From assembly GCA_036275915.1 (NCBI GenBank), contig DASUCV010000011.1, forward strand, positions 310,001 through 374,000: a stretch of DNA of 64,000 nt, read 5' to 3'. Shown here piece by piece: positions 27,566 through 37,569 of this stretch (position 1 is the first letter of the stretch; each line of letters begins with the position of its first letter). Source of the DNA: Candidatus Polarisedimenticolaceae bacterium. GTDB taxonomy: Bacteria; Acidobacteriota; Polarisedimenticolia; Polarisedimenticolales; DASRJG01. The position numbers were made by a program, and so were the translations under genes. Under the pieces are notes generated by a model, which was not told the origin of the DNA, made no database searches, and worked only from the letters and a program-made list of their open reading frames with translations.

Positions 27566-28030
27566 TCACTTGTGGTACGGCACGTGCCGAAGGATCGTCA
27601 CCGCACGGTAGAGCTGCTCGACGAGCACGACGCGCGCGAGCTCGTGCGGAAGCGTCATCGCCGACAGCGAGAGCGTGGCCTCGGATGCGCGCACGAACGC
27701 CGGGTCGAGCCCCGTGGGGCCTCCGATGACGAACGCCGCCAGCGGCGAGGCCCACCGTTCGAGCTTCCGGGCGAGCTGCTCGCTCGTGGTCGTCGCCGGG
27801 CCGGGCGCGAGGGCGATCCTGTTGGCGTCCTCCGCAAGGGCCTCCGTCAGCGCACGCGCCTCCCGCTCGCGACGGTGCGCGTCGGTGAACCGGCCGGAAG
27901 GCCGCACCTCCTTGACGAAGCGGAGGTCGAGCGAGATGCCGAACCGCCGGATGCGGGAGACGTAATCCTCCACCAGCTCCGCGGCGGGGCCGCGCGGAGG
28001 CTGCCCGACGCTCAGGACGATGAGCCTCAC
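27566..28030 (-). CDS. rlmH: 23S rRNA pseudouridine-1915 N3-methyltransferase RlmH (SPOUT family)
   Basis: 154 residues from GTG 28030, the usual RlmH length. The chain begins RLIVLSVGQPPRGPAAELVE and shows the SPOUT knot motifs AAFVIGGPTGLDP and LSLSAMTLPHELARVVLVEQ, ending with the invariant RAVTILRHVPYHK. RlmH methylates pseudouridine 1915 in helix 69 of 23S rRNA on the assembled 70S ribosome, using S-adenosylmethionine. Its start overlaps the stop of the sigma54 activator gene (GTGA). rlmH next to rsfS and nadD is a widespread arrangement; here one regulator gene is inserted between them. Confidence 0.95.
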   Translation of the reverse strand: MRLIVLSVGQPPRGPAAELVEDYVSRIRRFGISLDLRFVKEVRPSGRFTDAHRREREARALTEALAEDANRIALAPGPATTTSEQLARKLERWASPLAAFVIGGPTGLDPAFVRASEATLSLSAMTLPHELARVVLVEQLYRAVTILRHVPYHK

Positions 28031-28947
28031 GCGCGCAGCTTCTCGTGCAGCGTCTTCCGGTGGATCCCGAGGATGCGCGCCGCGGCGGACTTGTTCCCGC
28101 GGGTCTTGCGGAGAACCTCGTCGATGTACGCGCGTTCGAGGTCCGCGAGCGTGATCTCGCGCTCGGCGGCGTCGAGGATCATCGACGATGCGGCGACGGA
28201 GAAGGCGTCGGAGAGGTCGGAAGGCATGAGCAGCTCGGCCGCCGACAGGATGACCCCGCGCTCGATCGCATGCCGGAGCTCCCGGACGTTGCCGGGCCAC
28301 GGATGGGCGACGAGGTGCTCGATCGTCTCCGGCGCCAAGCGCTTCGGCCCGCCGCCGTGGCGTTCCGCCAGCTCTTCGAGGAGGCGCTCCGCGAGCGCGG
28401 GGATGTCGGCCGGCCTGCGGCGCAAGGGGACCATCTCGATGCGCAAGACGTCGAGACGGTAGAGGAGGTCTTCGCGCAGGCGGCCGGCTGCGATGAGGCG
28501 TTGCGGATCGCCGCGCGCGGACGAGAGGACACGGATGTCGACTTCGAGCGTGCTGCGTCCGCCGATCCGCTCGAAGCGACGCTCCTCGATCGCGCGCAGC
28601 AGCTTCGCCTGCGCCGCGAGATCGAGCTCCTGAAGATCGTCGAGGAAGAGCGTTCCGCGGTCGGCCCGCTCGAGGCGGCCGGCCCGCGCCTCACGGGCAT
28701 CGGTGAAAGCGCCGGCCTCGTGACCGAACATCTCGCTCTCGAAGAGCTCGGGGGGGACGTTCGCGCACGCCACCTCCACGAGCGGTGCCTCCGAGCGCGC
28801 GCCATGAGCGTGGATCCACCGCGCCATGCGGCTCTTCCCGGTTCCCGACTCGCCGACGATGAGAACGTTCGAGGAAGCGGCGGCGGCGCGCTCCGCGATG
28901 CGGAGAGACTCGAGGAAGACAGGGTCGCGCGAGAGAAAGTCCGGCAT
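28027..28947 (-). CDS. Sigma54-dependent transcriptional activator without sensor domain
   Basis: 306 residues from ATG 28947. The AAA+ domain begins at once (residues 1-230): Walker A VLIVGESGTGKS, sigma54-contact loop GAFTDA, Walker B GTLFLDDLQEL, arginine-finger region REDLLYRLDVLRIEMVPLRR and sensor II PWPGNVRELRHAIERG. A Fis-type HTH closes the chain (about 262-306, NKSAAARILGIHRKTLHEKL). There is no receiver, PAS or GAF domain, so activity must be set by expression or a partner. The GAFTGA loop has Asp for the second Gly, a variant seen in other activators. It sits between rsfS and rlmH; its target promoters are unknown. Confidence 0.88.
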   Translation of the reverse strand: MPDFLSRDPVFLESLRIAERAAAASSNVLIVGESGTGKSRMARWIHAHGARSEAPLVEVACANVPPELFESEMFGHEAGAFTDAREARAGRLERADRGTLFLDDLQELDLAAQAKLLRAIEERRFERIGGRSTLEVDIRVLSSARGDPQRLIAAGRLREDLLYRLDVLRIEMVPLRRRPADIPALAERLLEELAERHGGGPKRLAPETIEHLVAHPWPGNVRELRHAIERGVILSAAELLMPSDLSDAFSVAASSMILDAAEREITLADLERAYIDEVLRKTRGNKSAAARILGIHRKTLHEKLRA

Positions 28948-28960
28948 CGGCCGGGTGCGG

Positions 28961-29349
28961 TCAGCTCGAAATGCCGGGGCGCCTTCGTCCCGCGCGAGGG
29001 ATCGTCGCGGTGGTGCCGGGAAGCGCCACGCGCCGCGCATCTCCCCAGAGCCGCTCGAGCCCGAAGAACGCCCGTTTCTCGTCCTGGAAGACATGAACGA
29101 CGACGTCGATGAAATCCAAGAGCACCCAGTCGCCTGTCCGGCGGCCCTCGACGTGCTTCGGCTTGAGGGTGGCCTCTTCGCGCAGGCGCTCCTCGACCGC
29201 GTCCGCGATCGCGAGAACTTGCCGGGAGTTCGAGCCGTGGCAGATGACGAAGTAATCGGTGAAGTCGCAGAGTCCTCTGAGATCGAGAACCAGGATGTCT
29301 TCCGCCTTCTTGTCGCGGGCGGCTTCCACGATGTGCTTCAGGACGGCTC

Positions 29350-29353
<4 letters not shown>
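28961..29353 (-). CDS. rsfS: Ribosomal silencing factor RsfS
   Basis: About 130 residues. The family core is plain: HIVEAARDKKAEDILVLDLR, then DFTDYFVICHGSNSRQVLAI and VEGRRTGDWVLLDFIDVVVH, ending VFQDEKRAFFGLERLWGDA. RsfS binds uL14 and blocks joining of ribosomal subunits under starvation. No ATG, GTG or TTG is found before helix 1. CTG at 29353, overlapping the nadD stop as CTGA and preceded by GAGGAGGAGG at 7 nt, is the best start; GTG 29329 would cut helix 1. It is 13 nt upstream of the sigma54 activator gene. Confidence 0.9.
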
Positions 29354-31313
<1,960 letters not shown>

Positions 31314-31628
31314 TTACGACTCGATCGCTTCGATCTTGACCGCGGTGTAGTCCTGGCGGTGTCCGCCGCGCCGGCGGCTCGCGTTCTGCCGCGGGCGATA
31401 CCGGAAGATCAGAACCTTCTTGGAGCGGCCCTGCTCGATCACGGTTCCGCGCACCGACGCTCCGGACACCGTCGGCGAGCCGAAGCGCAATCCTTCGCCT
31501 TCGCCCAGCGCGAGCACACGCTCGAAGACGACCGCCGCCCCTTCTTCGAGATCGAGACGCTCGACGCGCACGACCTCACCCACCTGGACGCGGTGCTGCT
31601 TCCCGCCCGTCTCGATCACAGCGTACAT
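31314..31628 (-). CDS. rplU: Ribosomal protein bL21
   Basis: 104 residues: [20 protein letters not shown] at the start and the conserved [23 protein letters not shown]-binding region near the end. First gene of the rplU-rpmA-obg-nadD-rsfS run, with a good promoter and a short leader of about 20 nt. Confidence 0.97.
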   Translation of the reverse strand: MYAVIETGGKQHRVQVGEVVRVERLDLEEGAAVVFERVLALGEGEGLRFGSPTVSGASVRGTVIEQGRSKKVLIFRYRPRQNASRRRGGHRQDYTAVKIEAIES

Positions 31629-31654
31629 GGCCTGACTCCCGTGGAAACCCCGGG

Positions 31655-31683
31655 ACTCTAGACGACCGAGGGAGGGGTGTCAA
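31655..31683 (-). promoter_or_regulatory. Sigma70-type promoter of the rplU-rpmA-obg operon
   Basis: Minus-strand perfect TTGACA (31683-31678), 17-nt spacer, TAGAGT (31660-31655). Transcription would start about 20 nt before rplU. It lies in the 79-nt gap after mglA. Confidence 0.6.
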
Positions 31684-31707
31684 GGATCGGGCCGGAAGAC
31701 GACCGAA

Positions 31708-32292
<585 letters not shown>

Positions 32293-32306
32293 GGCGAGGT
32301 CGCGGG

Positions 32307-32798
32307 TCAGCTGAAGAGGGCGTCGATGTCGTCGTCCGTGATCTCCGCGAACGGGGCGAGGCTGCCGACGGCGGCGCGCTGAGCCTGCGAGCGAGTCGTG
32401 ATGTCGTGGACGATGCCGGCGAGCTCCGCGGTCGCCTTCTTGACGCGCAGACGCACGAGCCCGAGCGACGAGCGCTCGTCGAAGATGACGAGCAGGATCG
32501 TCTTGCCGCCGACGACGTTGATGTGGAGATTGTCGTGCTCCCCTTCGTGGAAGAGGATCGAGAACTCGCGCTCGCCGAGGAGCTTCGCGAGGCCGTCGGT
32601 GGCCGCGACGTTGCCTGCCGCGAGCGAGGCGAGCGACGTCGGATCGAGCGCGCTCACGTCACCGGCGGAGGCGAGCTGCTGCCCGTTCTTGTCGATGAGG
32701 AAGACGAACCGCGCGTTGGCGTCCTTGCAAAGGCGCTGAAGGACGGTGGTGAACCGCGCGTGGTCGGCCTCGAGTAAGACGAGATCGGAGACTGCCAT
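32307..32798 (-). CDS. mglB: MglB-like Roadblock/LC7 domain protein
   Basis: 163 residues from ATG 32798 (GGGAAAGGT ribosome site). The Roadblock/LC7 fold covers about 10-125, with [20 protein letters not shown], then [20 protein letters not shown] and [22 protein letters not shown]-terminal tail ends in an acidic helix ([13 protein letters not shown]). MglB homodimers act as GTPase-activating protein for MglA at the lagging pole. Placement directly before mglA supports the pairing. Confidence 0.9.
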   Translation of the reverse strand: MAVSDLVLLEADHARFTTVLQRLCKDANARFVFLIDKNGQQLASAGDVSALDPTSLASLAAGNVAATDGLAKLLGEREFSILFHEGEHDNLHINVVGGKTILLVIFDERSSLGLVRLRVKKATAELAGIVHDITTRSQAQRAAVGSLAPFAEITDDDIDALFS

Positions 32799-32889
32799 AC
32801 CTTTCCCGTGAACCTCCCCGACTTCCCCAAGGAGCGAGCGCGGCCAATCTAACGCCCGCCACCCGTTCGGGGCAAGCACGGCGGGAAGG

Positions 32890-33492
32890 TCAATAATCGC
32901 GCCGGTTCTCGAGCGCCCTCTGGAGGGTGAGATCGTCCGTGAACTCGAGATCGGCACCCGCGGGAAGCCCTTGGGCGAGCCGCGTCGTCGCCACGTCGAG
33001 AGGCTTCAACAGGCGGGACAGGTAAACCGCCGTCGCTTCACCTTCGACGTTCGGGCTCGTCGCGAGGATGACCTCGCGGACCCCGGAGGCGCGGACACGC
33101 TCGAGGAGCTCGGCGATGCGTAGGTCTTCCGGTCCGACGTCCTTGAGGGGCGACAGCGCGCCGCCGAGGACGTGGTAAAGACCCCGGAACGCGTTCGTCC
33201 GCTCGAGTGCGAGAACGTTCACCGCCTCCTCCACGACGCAGACGACCGTGCGCTCGCGGCGCGGGTCGGCGCAAACGACGCAAAGATCGCCCTCGGCGAA
33301 GTTGAAGCAGACGGTGCAGAGCCGGATCTTCTCGCGGACCTCGGAGAGCGCGCGGGTCAACGCTTCGACGTCGGACGCGGGCGCCTTGAGCACATGCAAG
33401 GCGAACCGCTGCGCGGTCTTTCGACCGACGCCCGGGAGCTTGGCCAGCTCCGCCATGAGCCGCTCGAGAGGTGCCGCGAGACCGGTCGCCAC
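32890..33492 (-). CDS. recR: Recombination mediator RecR
   Basis: 200 residues from GTG 33492. The helix-hairpin-helix ELAKLPGVGRKTAQRFALHV, a Cys4 zinc finger (CTVC ... CVVC), and the Toprim motifs VCVVEEAVNVLALERT and VILATSPNVEGEATAVYLSR are in order, with the Walker-B-like C-terminal DLEFTDDLTLQRALENR. RecR works with RecO/RecF to load RecA on gapped DNA. It follows ebfC by 8 nt in the widespread dnaX-ebfC-recR order. Confidence 0.96.
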   Translation of the reverse strand: MATGLAAPLERLMAELAKLPGVGRKTAQRFALHVLKAPASDVEALTRALSEVREKIRLCTVCFNFAEGDLCVVCADPRRERTVVCVVEEAVNVLALERTNAFRGLYHVLGGALSPLKDVGPEDLRIAELLERVRASGVREVILATSPNVEGEATAVYLSRLLKPLDVATTRLAQGLPAGADLEFTDDLTLQRALENRRDY

Positions 33493-33500
33493 CGCGTGAT

Positions 33501-33800
33501 CTACGTCAGGCCCGGGATCTTCAACCCGCCGGCGAGGCCTTGGGTCTTCTTCTGGATCTCGGCGTCCACCATGCGCCCTGCCTCGTTCACGGCGGCAACG
33601 ACGAGGTCTTGAAGCATTCCCGGATCGTCCGGCGTGATCGCCTCGGGCTGCAGGGTGAGTGCGACCAGCTCCTTCTTCCCGTTCATCCGAGCGGTGACGA
33701 CCCCTCCCCCCGCGGTGGCCTCGATCTCCATGACCTCGATTTCGTCCTGCAGCTTGGACTGCATCTTCTGGAGATCTTTCATCATCTTTTGGATGTTCAT
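33501..33800 (-). CDS. ebfC: YbaB/EbfC nucleoid-associated protein
   Basis: 99 residues: MNIQKMMKDLQKMQSKLQDE, the long N-terminal helix, then EATAGGGVVTARMNGKKELV and LQPEAITPDDPGMLQDLVVA. EbfC dimers bind and bridge DNA. The start overlaps the dnaX stop (ATGA). Confidence 0.95.
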   Translation of the reverse strand: MNIQKMMKDLQKMQSKLQDEIEVMEIEATAGGGVVTARMNGKKELVALTLQPEAITPDDPGMLQDLVVAAVNEAGRMVDAEIQKKTQGLAGGLKIPGLT

Positions 33801-35482
33801 GTCGTCTCCTCGGTGGCGATTGTGGGGCCGTCCTCCTCGGCCGGCCCCACGCTCCGCGCGTCGACGATCTGCGCGCCGAAATCGCGGAGCAGGCGCCGGA
33901 CCTCCGGATCACGGCCCGCGCGCTCGATGAGCTGCTGGCGCGACTCGGACGGAACAGACGGGGCCGCCGTGCTCGGCTCCGGCGGCGCCGCGCCGTCTGC
34001 GGCCCCCGAGATTCGGAGGGTGAGGTTCCGGCCGAGCGTCTCCGTGGCGATCCGCTCGATGGCCCGGGTGTTCTCGTCGTTCGCCAGCATCCGGCGGAGA
34101 CCGTCGTCGCCGGCGCCGAACGCGATTCGCAGCGAGCCCCCGTCGACGACGACGGACGAGGCTTGGTCGAGCATCGCGCCGAGCATCGGCCGGGCGGCCG
34201 TCACCGCCGTGAGAAGCGCTCCGCGCAGATCGGCCTGAACGGGCGGGAACGAAGCCGCCGCCGGCTCATCAGTTTTTTTTTTTGGCGGCGGGGTCTGCGG
34301 CGCCGAAGGCAGCCGGGGCGGAACCTGCGTCGCCGGCTTGCCCGCCATCGGGGCTTTGCCCTCGAGCGACGCGAGGATCTCCTCGATCGGTCGTACCGAG
34401 CCGAGGCTCGCGATGCGGATCAGCGCGCCCTCGAAGAGGAATCGAGGCTGGCTCGAGCTCTTGAGCGGGTGCTCGAGCGCCGCGAGGATCTGGAAGATGC
34501 GCGTGAGGTCCTCGAGCGAAAGACCTTCCGCGGCGTCGCTCAGGATCGCGCTCTCTTCCGGCGCGCGCGCGAGGACGCCGCGGCCCTCGGGCCACGCCTG
34601 GACGAGCATGAGATCCCGCACCACGCCGATCAACTCGGCCCAGAAGTGAACGAAGTCGTGCCCCTCGTCGACGAGCGCGTCGAGCGCCTGGAGGAGCGCG
34701 CCCGGATCGTGACCGGCGAACCCACGGATGAACGTCGCGAGCAGATCCGTCCTGACCGAGCCCAGGACCTGCATGGCGTCGTCGTCACCCACCTCCGACC
34801 CGCAGAAGGCGAGCACCCGCTCGAGAACCGAAAGCGCATCGCGCATCGAGCCCTCACCGGCGCGCGCGACGCGGTCGAGGGTCCGGTCCGAGATCGTGAC
34901 GCCTTCCGCATCCGCGATGCGGCGAAGGTGCTGCGAGACGTCCCGTGTCGAGACACGATGGAACTCGAAGACTTGGCACCGGGAGAGGATCGTGGGTAGG
35001 AGCTTCTGCATCTCGGTGGTCGCGAGGACGAACACCACCTGCGGTGGAGGCTCTTCGAGGGTCTTGAGCAGCGCGTTGAACGCCGCCTTGCTGAGCATGT
35101 GCGCTTCGTCGATGATCAGCACGCGGTAGCGGTCGCGCACGGGGGCGTACGACACGACCTCCTGCAGCTCGCGAATGTTGTCGACGCCGGTCCGCGACGC
35201 CGCGTCGAGCTCCATGACATCGAGCGAGCGGCCTTCGGTGATCTCAGTGCAGGAGACGCAGCGGTTGCACGGTGTCGCGGTCGGTCCTTCGGCGCAGTTC
35301 AGGCTCTTCGCCAGGATGCGCGCGACCGTGGTCTTGCCGGTGCCTCGGACGCCGGCGAAGACGTACGCATGGGCAATGCGCCTCGCCGTGAGCGCGTTCC
35401 GCAGGGTCCGGGCGACGTGCGCCTGACCCACCAGGTCGTCGAGAGTCTGGGGCCGCCACTTGCGCGCGAGAACCTGATACAT
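33797..35482 (-). CDS. dnaX: DNA polymerase III subunit tau (and gamma by slippage)
   Basis: 561 residues in the full frame (tau). The clamp-loader ATPase (1-370) has MYQVLARKWRPQTLDDLVGQ, Walker A GVRGTGKTTVARI, a Cys4 zinc module (CAEGPTATPCNRCVSC), DEAHMLSKAAFNALLKTLEE and sensor SRCQVFEFHRV. A Pro-rich linker follows, then a tau-specific C-terminal part (about 420-561). At codons 400-404 an uninterrupted A11 run reads CCA AAA AAA AAA ACT; in the -1 frame it is followed immediately by AAC TGA TGA. Slippage would give a 404-residue gamma form, as in Thermus (transcriptional) or E. coli (ribosomal). Confidence 0.95.
   Translation of the reverse strand: MYQVLARKWRPQTLDDLVGQAHVARTLRNALTARRIAHAYVFAGVRGTGKTTVARILAKSLNCAEGPTATPCNRCVSCTEITEGRSLDVMELDAASRTGVDNIRELQEVVSYAPVRDRYRVLIIDEAHMLSKAAFNALLKTLEEPPPQVVFVLATTEMQKLLPTILSRCQVFEFHRVSTRDVSQHLRRIADAEGVTISDRTLDRVARAGEGSMRDALSVLERVLAFCGSEVGDDDAMQVLGSVRTDLLATFIRGFAGHDPGALLQALDALVDEGHDFVHFWAELIGVVRDLMLVQAWPEGRGVLARAPEESAILSDAAEGLSLEDLTRIFQILAALEHPLKSSSQPRFLFEGALIRIASLGSVRPIEEILASLEGKAPMAGKPATQVPPRLPSAPQTPPPKKKTDEPAAASFPPVQADLRGALLTAVTAARPMLGAMLDQASSVVVDGGSLRIAFGAGDDGLRRMLANDENTRAIERIATETLGRNLTLRISGAADGAAPPEPSTAAPSVPSESRQQLIERAGRDPEVRRLLRDFGAQIVDARSVGPAEEDGPTIATEETT
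34266..34283 (-). other. dnaX: Slippery A11 tract with tandem out-of-frame stops in dnaX
   Basis: Sense strand: eleven A (34283-34273), then C and TGATGA (34271-34266). Gain of one A in the transcript, or a -1 ribosomal shift, places the tandem TGA codons in frame after residue 404. The tract lies exactly where gamma ends in other species, at the end of the ATPase/collar part. Confidence 0.75.
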
Positions 35483-35499
35483 GACGACCTCGAACTGAT

Positions 35500-35602
35500 G
35501 GGGCCCAAGTTGTCCTGCGGCGCCTGCGCCGGTCCGCTTACCGTTGCTCCCTTCCGGGCCTGGCGGGGTTCGCGGTGACGCACCGCACAGGGCTCGGGCC
35601 CC
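35500..35602 (-). ncRNA. ffs: Signal recognition particle RNA, small bacterial type (4.5S)
   Basis: About 103 nt. The SRP domain IV core is unmistakable on the minus strand: GCCAGGCCCGGAAGGGAGCA with the GGAA tetraloop, followed by ACGGTAAGC. The 5' end GGGGCCC (35602-35596) pairs with the 3' end GGGCCCC (35506-35500), and CAGGGC/CACCGC-type helices stack between. The RNA binds Ffh and targets nascent membrane proteins. It lies 17 nt upstream of dnaX and downstream of two tRNA-Ser genes, a neighbourhood seen in many bacteria. Confidence 0.93.
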
Positions 35603-35634
35603 GCAACCTAGCTATCGCCGTGACACGCGCCGGG

Positions 35635-35724
35635 TGGCGGAGAGAGAGGGATTCGAACCCTCGGTACGGTTTCCCGTACACACGCTTTCCAAGCGTGCAC
35701 CTTCAGCCACTCGGTCATCTCTCC
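35635..35724 (-). tRNA. tRNA-Ser(GGA)
   Basis: 90 nt with encoded CCA (35637-35635). Acceptor GGAGAGA pairs with TCTCTCC; anticodon loop CTTGGAAAG gives GGA; long variable arm (TGTACGGGAAACCGTACC); T-loop GGTTCGAATCC. The discriminator is G. Confidence 0.96.
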
Positions 35725-36383
35725 ATGGCTCGGCGGCGAGCCTTACGTTCGATCGGGACCGGCCAACGCCGATCATGGACCGCCGACGATTCGGAACGAT
35801 GGCGGAGAGGGTGGGATTCGAACCCACGTGCCTGGTCACCCAGACAAAGCGCTTTCGAGGCGCCCCCGTTACGGCCACTTCGGTACCTCTCCGAAACGCT
35901 TTCACCTTCATCCGCTTGCGCACCGACACGTCGCTCGCGGAAGAACTCCAACAGGAGAGAGGACGCCTCTTCCGCGAGGACGCCCCCTTCCGACTCGACA
36001 CGATGATTGAACTCGGCTCCGAGCACACGCAACGTCTCGAGCCGGCCGACCGCCCCCACCTTGAAGTCCGTCGCTCCGTACACGAGCCTTCCGACCCGCG
36101 CGTGGATCGCCGTCCCGAGGCACATCAGGCACGGCTCGACCGTGCAGTAGAGCGTGGTCGCGACCAACCGGTAGTTGCCGAGGCGGTGCGCCGCATCGCG
36201 CATGGCGAGGACCTCGGCGTGAGCGGACGGGTCGTTGAGGGCGAGCGACGCGTTGTGACCCCGGCCGATGATCTCGCCGTCCGCCACGACGACCGCCCCG
36301 ACGGGGACCTCTCCGGCGACGCGCGCAAGCCAGGCCTCGTCCAAGGCCGCCCGCATGAACCGCTCGTGCTCGACCGCGTTCAT
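35715..36383 (-). CDS. tadA: tRNA-specific adenosine deaminase TadA (frame runs into tRNA genes)
   Basis: Start ATG 36383. The deaminase core is complete by about residue 152: H55 and E57 in HAEVLAM, the zinc pair C85/C88 in TVEPCLMC, and the C-terminal helix SSLLLEFFRERR. TadA converts A34 to inosine in tRNA-Arg(ACG). The open frame has no stop after this helix. It reads 11 more codons, then the whole tRNA-Ser(CGA), and ends at 35715 inside tRNA-Ser(GGA), giving 222 codons. Out-of-frame TGA codons lie just after residue 157, so a one-base shift, real or a sequencing error, would give a normal ending. Transcription follows tRNA-Arg(ACG) by 34 nt. Confidence 0.9.
   Translation of the reverse strand: MNAVEHERFMRAALDEAWLARVAGEVPVGAVVVADGEIIGRGHNASLALNDPSAHAEVLAMRDAAHRLGNYRLVATTLYCTVEPCLMCLGTAIHARVGRLVYGATDFKVGAVGRLETLRVLGAEFNHRVESEGGVLAEEASSLLLEFFRERRVGAQADEGESVSERYRSGRNGGASKALCLGDQARGFESHPLRHRSESSAVHDRRWPVPIERKARRRAMER
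35800..35892 (-). tRNA. tRNA-Ser(CGA)
   Basis: 93 nt with encoded CCA (35802-35800). Acceptor GGAGAGG / CCTCTCC; anticodon loop CCTCGAAAG gives CGA; long variable arm; T-loop GGTTCGAATCC. It overlaps the 3' part of the tadA reading frame on the same strand. Confidence 0.96.
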
Positions 36384-36417
36384 CCCGGTCTCCCCGACGA
36401 CACACTTCGCCGCGCCA

Positions 36418-36494
36418 TGGTCGGACCGGAGGGACTCGAACCCCCGACCTACTGGTTCGTAGCCAGTCGCTCTATCCAGCTGAGCTACGGTCCG
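36418..36494 (-). tRNA. tRNA-Arg(ACG)
   Basis: 77 nt with encoded CCA (36420-36418). Acceptor CGGACCG / CGGTCCG; D-arm TAGCTCAGCTGGATAGAGC; anticodon stem-loop ACTGG CTACGAA CCAGT gives ACG; T-loop GGTTCGAGTCC. It closely matches E. coli tRNA-Arg(ACG), the tRNA whose A34 is deaminated by TadA; tadA is the next gene downstream. Confidence 0.96.
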
Positions 36495-36550
36495 TGGGGA
36501 GCCAGGCTAAGCAAAAAGAGGTCGTCGACCCAACAAAAAAACGAGCGCGG

Positions 36551-36580
36551 ATCGTAGCACTCGGGTCTTTCCAAAGTCAA
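36551..36580 (-). promoter_or_regulatory. Promoter candidate for tRNA-Arg-tadA
   Basis: Minus-strand TTGACT (36580-36575), 18-nt spacer, TACGAT (36556-36551). The transcript would begin about 50 nt before the tRNA. It is back-to-back with the plus-strand promoter at 36603-36630. Confidence 0.45.
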
Positions 36581-36602
36581 CGCATCGCCTGCCCAGCCCA
36601 GG

Positions 36603-36630
36603 TTGCACCTCCAGCTTTCCTACCTATATT
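36603..36630 (+). promoter_or_regulatory. Promoter candidate for the second HTH-receiver gene
   Basis: TTGCAC (36603-36608), 16-nt spacer, TATATT (36625-36630). The leader to ATG 36692 is about 55 nt. Confidence 0.5.
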
Positions 36631-36691
36631 CGAGCCACGACAGGGCGGAAAAACAAGAAAGCTCCAAGGCTGCGCCAGTTTGGGGGTCGTC

Positions 36692-37315
36692 ATGACGGAT
36701 CAGACGGAAGGCAATCGCCGATTCTTCACGACGTCCGAGGTCGCGCGCTATTGCGCGGTGACCAACGACGGCGTGCTGAAGTGGATCAAGTCGGGAAAGC
36801 TCCGCGCGTTTTCGACCCCCGGCGGACACTACCGCGTCAGCGCAGAAGATTTTCGAGAATTCTTACAGAAATACGATATCCCGATCGACGAGGCGTTCTT
36901 CACGGGCTCGACGAAGGCGCGATCGGTTCTCGTCGTCGACGACGAGGCCGACATCCGGGAGATCGTGCGCCGCGTGCTCAAGGAGATGGAGCCGAACCTC
37001 CGCATCGAGGAGGCTTCCGACGGTTACGAAGCTGGAATCAAGATCGGCGCGATGCAGCCCGACCTCGTGATCATGGACGTGATGATGCCGCGGGTCGACG
37101 GTCTCTCGCTGTGCCGCTCGATTCGAGAGAACCCCGACACTCGCTCGATCAAGGTGCTCGCGATCACCGCCTTCCCCGAGCACGACGCCATTCGCAAGAT
37201 GTACGACGCCGGTGCCGACCTCTGCCTGATGAAGCCGATCCAGTTCGAGCACTTCCGCCTCGAGGTGCTCCGCCTCCTCAACGAGGCGTCGCGGGGTCAA
37301 GCCGCCAGCGCCTGA
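36692..37315 (+). CDS. HTH (excisionase/MerR-type)-receiver fusion regulator (paralogue)
   Basis: 207 residues from ATG 36692. The excisionase-type winged HTH (about 11-65) has FFTTSEVARYCAVTNDGVLK and the wing FSTPGGHYRVSAEDFREFL. The receiver domain (about 77-198) keeps D83/D84, phosphoacceptor D129 (in VIMDVMMPR), T159 and K181. Same architecture as the protein at 11707-12324; the HTH wings share the TPGGH(Y/R)R core. No kinase is adjacent. It stands directly before the exopolysaccharide locus, whose first promoter is 140 nt beyond its stop, so control of that locus is a reasonable guess. Confidence 0.88.
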   Translation: MTDQTEGNRRFFTTSEVARYCAVTNDGVLKWIKSGKLRAFSTPGGHYRVSAEDFREFLQKYDIPIDEAFFTGSTKARSVLVVDDEADIREIVRRVLKEMEPNLRIEEASDGYEAGIKIGAMQPDLVIMDVMMPRVDGLSLCRSIRENPDTRSIKVLAITAFPEHDAIRKMYDAGADLCLMKPIQFEHFRLEVLRLLNEASRGQAASA

Positions 37316-37455
37316 TCGGTCGCACCCAAAGATCGCTCGTCACGGCGGGCCGCCGACACCCCGCGCGGCGCCGCCCTTCCGTGTCGCGTCGGCGAAGTCG
37401 CTGAAATCGGCGCTCTCTTGACTTCATTCCTTTGCGATCTTGTTCGTTTCTCTTC

Positions 37456-37484
37456 TTGACACCGCAAAATACGCTGGGTATAAG
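37456..37484 (+). promoter_or_regulatory. Strong sigma70-type promoter of the polysaccharide export gene
   Basis: Perfect TTGACA (37456-37461), 17-nt spacer, TATAAG (37479-37484). Leader of about 80 nt to GTG 37570. It lies in the 254-nt gap after the HTH-receiver gene; the rest of that gap shows GC-rich sequence without a recognisable gene. Confidence 0.7.
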
Positions 37485-37569
37485 TTCAGCGGTCCGGCAC
37501 GGTTCATCACGACAGAAAAACGTTTCGCGACTCACTCGCTTCGCGCGCAGAACTCGATGAGGTTCAGAC

